Source: Zingiber officinale
Lineage: Eukaryota; Streptophyta; Magnoliopsida; Zingiberales; Zingiberaceae
Direction: 5' to 3'
DNA length: 64,000 bases
NCBI RefSeq assembly: GCF_018446385.1
Contig: NC_056002.1
Coordinates: 10,364,894-10,428,893 of the forward strand
Under the pieces are notes generated by a model that was given only the letters and a program-made list of their open reading frames with translations, ran no database searches and was not told the DNA's origin. This document shows positions 60,719 through 64,000 of the stretch, piece by piece. How positions within the stretch are numbered: the stretch's first letter is position 1; every line of letters starts with the position of its first letter. A program made the position numbers and the translations under genes.

Positions 60719-62545
60719 TGTTGAGTTTTTCGGATCGCGAAAATCGCTTTTTCGCGTCGCGGAAACCCCGAAAGCCCCTAGCCAATGGATCCGTGCAAAG
60801 AAAAAGTTTGAAAACATATGAATACGAGTTTCTACCTAGATCTACACTTAGATCTACAAAAGAAAAGGTTATACCTTTGAAGCGAAGCCCTTCGCGTTCC
60901 CGCTCGTCCAAATGGTGCCGGATCTCGAAGTTGTCAACGTAGACAACTCTCTATATGTATCCACACGAACACGTAGATGGAAAATCACACAAAAGATGTG
61001 CTAGCACCTTTTGATGATTCGGCCAAGAAGGAGGAGAGGGAGAAAGGAGAAGAGCACTTGAGGAAGAAGATGGAATAATGCCTTGAATGAAATGAATCCA
61101 ATTCATTCCACCTAAGTGGCCGGCCACCTTCACAAGGTGTAACCCCCATCCTCATTAAATGTAGCCATTAAAGAGAATAGCTTTGTAACCCCCATGAGGT
61201 GGCACACTTTGATGATGTGGCACATCATCATTAGTCCTCCTAATGCCAAATCACTAATGATGTGGCAAATAGTCAAGTCAAACTTGACTCTTTCTCTTCC
61301 TCTCAAGTCAAGTCAAACTTGACTTAATCTCTCTCATGGTTGATCTAATCCAACCATTTGATTCAAGCCAACTTAATATAATGAATCTAATTCATTTAAT
61401 TAAATTGATTCAATGAGTCATAATCTAAATTAGACTCATTGAACACATGAATCAACTTGAATCTAACTCAATTAGCCCAATTAGGATTACTCTTAATCCA
61501 ATTTGATTCATTAAATGAATCTAATCCTCTTGGTTCATCATATGAACCTAATCTCCATCTAATTATCCTTAGTGTGTGACCCTATAGGTTCTTGTAACAT
61601 TGGCAATGCCCCTAAACCCATTTAGGAGCATAAGTAATGAGCGGTATCTAGCAGCACATCATTACTACCCAAGTTACAAGAATGTTGAGATCCAACATCA
61701 CCTTGTAACTACTAATTGTGACTCCTCACAATAATGACAAGTGTCCTTCTATCCTAGACATCTAGATTGATCAATGTGAGGCATAGACTGTGTCATCTTC
61801 TGACCAATCTAAATCTTGAACTCCAAGTAGACTCACTCAATCAAATGAGCTCAATATCTCATATTGACTCATTTGGGCATGGCCATGCACTTCGTGGTCT
61901 CACTCTATCAAGAATATCGATGTCACTCCCGTCATATAGGAGGGATAGATCCCACCTACATTACTCACATCCCTCCGCATAATTTGTTACATACCCAGTA
62001 ATCGCCTTTATAGTCCACCCAGTTACGGGTGACGTTTGACGAAACTAAAGTACATAACTCCTTATGTAGGGAACCATGGTGACTTCAGGTCTAAGGACTA
62101 GTAGTCATACTAATAGCCACATGAGAAAGTATATGACACTCATATAACGATCCATGATACTTTCTCATGGCGGGTCATTCAGTATACATTCTCTAATGCA
62201 TACCCATGTGTCAAGTTGATATCTCTATCTCCATGACTTGTGAGATCAAGTCATCGAGTTGACCTACATGCTAGTCTTATTGCATTAACATTGTCCCTGA
62301 ATGTTACTACTCGACTAGGAATGATTAAGAGTAGTGTTCCCTATATCATCTCACTATCGATTCAACCAATCGATTGATATAGGTAAGAACCTTCTACTCA
62401 AGGACATTATTATACTTAGTTTATTTGGCACCAATACAAGTAAGTATAATAACCAAAAACCAAATGCCTTTATTTATATAGAATATGATACAACAAGTCC
62501 AAAAATACAATCATCAAATGATTGACTCTAGGGCTCTAGCTAACA
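60719..62545 (-). repeat. 5' LTR of the copia element
   Basis: This 1827-base LTR runs from TGTTGAGTTTTTCGG to AGCTAACA on the + strand and pairs with 50261-52099. On the element's own strand it precedes the primer site. Confidence 0.95.
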
Positions 62546-62550
62546 AAAAT

Positions 62551-63805
62551 AAGAGTAATAAAACATTTAACAGTCTCAGGATTGTCTGGTTCTAACTTTG
62601 GGATTTCAATGAAATCCTAGGTTGAACCAATGTCTACTATTCCCTCAACGGAGAACGCCTACATTTCTCGATCTTTTAACTCAGATTAGTAGCACAATTA
62701 TAAAAAAATAATTTAACAACTAAAAATAAAAGAGGTGAAAAAATTACTTGGTTACAGCCTAAGTGGTTGTTAATCAAAGGCAAAAGAAAGAACTAAAAAG
62801 TCTTTTTTATTAAAGGCGGAGAAGCCTTTTACACTCATTGAACGCTCAGAAATATACTAAGAAATGAATACAAGAGTTGTTGAATATTTCCTAACTCTAG
62901 AAGTCTTTTTATAGTTCCTGAAAAATATTATCTGCGGCTTAAAGGCACCTTCAAAGTGGTCCAAGGCGCCTTCCAATTAATAGAGTTTATCCGCCGAGGA
63001 TAAAACTCTATCCTCAGGTAACGGTTAGTAAAGGCGGCTTCTATAGGCTGGAAGGCGCCTTCTATAGGTTGGAAGGCGCCTTCCATGAAGCATTGAAGCA
63101 CCTTCCAACCCATGGAAGACACCTTCTACAAGGCAGATCAGGTTGGTCTTCTTTACGTGGGTGATGCTTCAGTTATCCGGAGTTGAGCTCACATGAACCC
63201 AACTTCGACCCTCTTCTCGAGCAGCCTTCCTCCTCATCTTCTCATCCCTCGGACCACCATGCATGTTCTTCTCGTCCACCAGTGTACTCTTCCACAGCAC
63301 CTCGTCCTTCAGATGCACCTAGCACGTGACTCCCTTCCCCTACCATCATTCTCGCTAGTTACATCTTCCGCTCAACATTTTTGTGTTCCTAAGCTCTTGC
63401 ACACTTAGATACAATGATCAAATACATACGACCTAACTTAACTTGGTTTACCACATCAAAACTACCATGGAGTACTTAGACGTATCCTCACCTACACCTT
63501 TCAGGAGTGTTTACCTTTTGTCAAATCGGTCTTCCAAACTGTTTAGACTTTTCCTTAACATCCGAGACTTCAGGACTTTCTGCTGGACCTCCGATCCCCG
63601 ACCCATCCAGTCTTTAGCTTAGTGTCCGTGACCCCGGGACTTTCACCTAGTATCCTTGCCCTCAGGATTTTTGTCTGACGTCCTCAACCTGCCAAGACTT
63701 CGCCCAGTCCCATGGACTAGGACTTCCTTGTCTAGCCGTGACTAGGACTTTCCACCTGCCTAGTGTCCACTAAGACTTCTTTACTTTGCCTCAACTAGGA
63801 CTTTC
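62551..63805 (-). repeat. Antisense LTR copies B (right piece) and C
   Basis: 62551 to about 62665 continues copy B from 50260: GTCTCAGGATTGTCTGG parallels CCTTAGGACTATCTGG of copy A. From about 62665 a further antisense LTR begins. Palindromes GGAAGGCGCCTTCC occur near 63050-63085, and the region at 63470-63805 matches 49440-49740 of copy A closely (CCGAGACTT-AGGA-TTTCTGCTGGAC). It is cut at 63805 by the next LTR. Confidence 0.6.
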
Positions 63806-64000
63806 TGTTGGTGCGGGAAGCATCCGACGATCGAACTCAAGTTTTGATAATGGCAAAGGGATTCAAAGTTAAGTTTAATTGTTATCTAATGTGTATGGTT
63901 GAGTGTTTTAGGAAAGTCCTAGCTGCGGTTAGGCAAGGGAAAAACCCTGGGGGGTAGTAACCCTATGTCATAAGGGGCGGTAATCCTATGCGGAAAGTCT
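63806..64000 (+). repeat. Start of another Sirevirus-like LTR, sense direction, cut by window end
   Basis: It begins TGTTGGTGCGGGAAGCATC and follows the LTR at 1175 closely (CGATCGAAC, GATAATGGCAAA, TTAATTGTTATCTAATGT, GGAAAGTCCTAGCTGCGG). It interrupts antisense copy C of the same family, so this is a self-family nested insertion or a rearrangement. Confidence 0.75.

Larger units (their letters stand above)
50261..62545 (-). mobile_element. Complete-ended but inactive Ty1-copia retrotransposon with nested insertion
   Basis: Two long LTRs (50261-52099 and 60719-62545) are flanked by the direct repeat AAAAT at 50256-50260 and 62546-62550. The element reads on the - strand. A primer site complementary to tRNA-iMet lies one base inside the right LTR, and a polypurine tract lies inside the left LTR. 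Gag-pol (PR, INT, RT, RNase H order) is typical of Ty1-copia. Of 12.3 kb, 3.15 kb is a later insertion with its target duplication (56556-59704), leaving about 9.1 kb. The two LTRs differ at scattered sites and by a 12-base change in a TCTTCC microsatellite, so the insertion is not very old. The coding region is broken (see pseudogene entry). Confidence 0.95.

Overview
This is a eukaryotic nuclear window from a flowering plant. It has intron-rich genes with GT-AG junctions, several plant retrotransposon families and an integrated fragment of a plant pararetrovirus. The long LTRs and SINE types would suit a monocot, but no marker settles the species. No bacterial operon, CRISPR array, rRNA or intact tRNA gene was seen.

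Layout. 1-6.5 kb is nested LTR retrotransposon debris: the 3' end of a Sirevirus-like copia element, an old LTR relic, and a 1.9 kb solo LTR with a 5-bp target duplication inserted in another LTR. 6.5-15.7 kb is AT-rich intergenic DNA. It holds imperfect short repeats, a BCS1-like AAA-ATPase pseudogene, a cluster of one MITE family, a tRNA-derived SINE with a perfect 19-bp target duplication, and a GC-rich island of unknown role. 15.7-44.6 kb is the genic part. It contains TWD1/FKBP42 (-), a divergent small membrane protein gene (+), a LINE relic, an SFT2-like Golgi transport gene (+) and a STICHEL-like DnaX/AAA+ gene (-). For all four genes a complete set of in-frame exons can be assembled, giving 380, 105, 176 and 1139 residues.

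46.2-49.0 kb is a decayed Caulimoviridae fragment. 49.0-64.0 kb is nested retrotransposons: antisense LTR copies interrupted by a 12.3 kb copia element (TSD AAAAT, tRNA-iMet primer site, polypurine tract). That element's coding region carries at least six stops and one frameshift. Its leader is itself interrupted by a 3.1 kb probable solo LTR (TSD ATCGA) containing a tRNA-like segment and a 46-bp tandem array.

The genes are unrelated housekeeping or developmental genes. TWD1 acts in auxin-transporter trafficking, SFT2 in vesicle fusion at the Golgi, and the STICHEL family in trichome branching. Only TWD1 and its divergent neighbour may share a promoter. The most striking unexplained pattern is non-coding. 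Several LTRs carry arrays of short hairpin units whose two arms vary together (CCAAGC/GCTTGG, CCAAGT/ACTTGG, CCAAAC/GTTTGG, CCTAAC/GTTAGG, CCTGG/CCAGG) between constant shoulders. No wholly new protein system was found.
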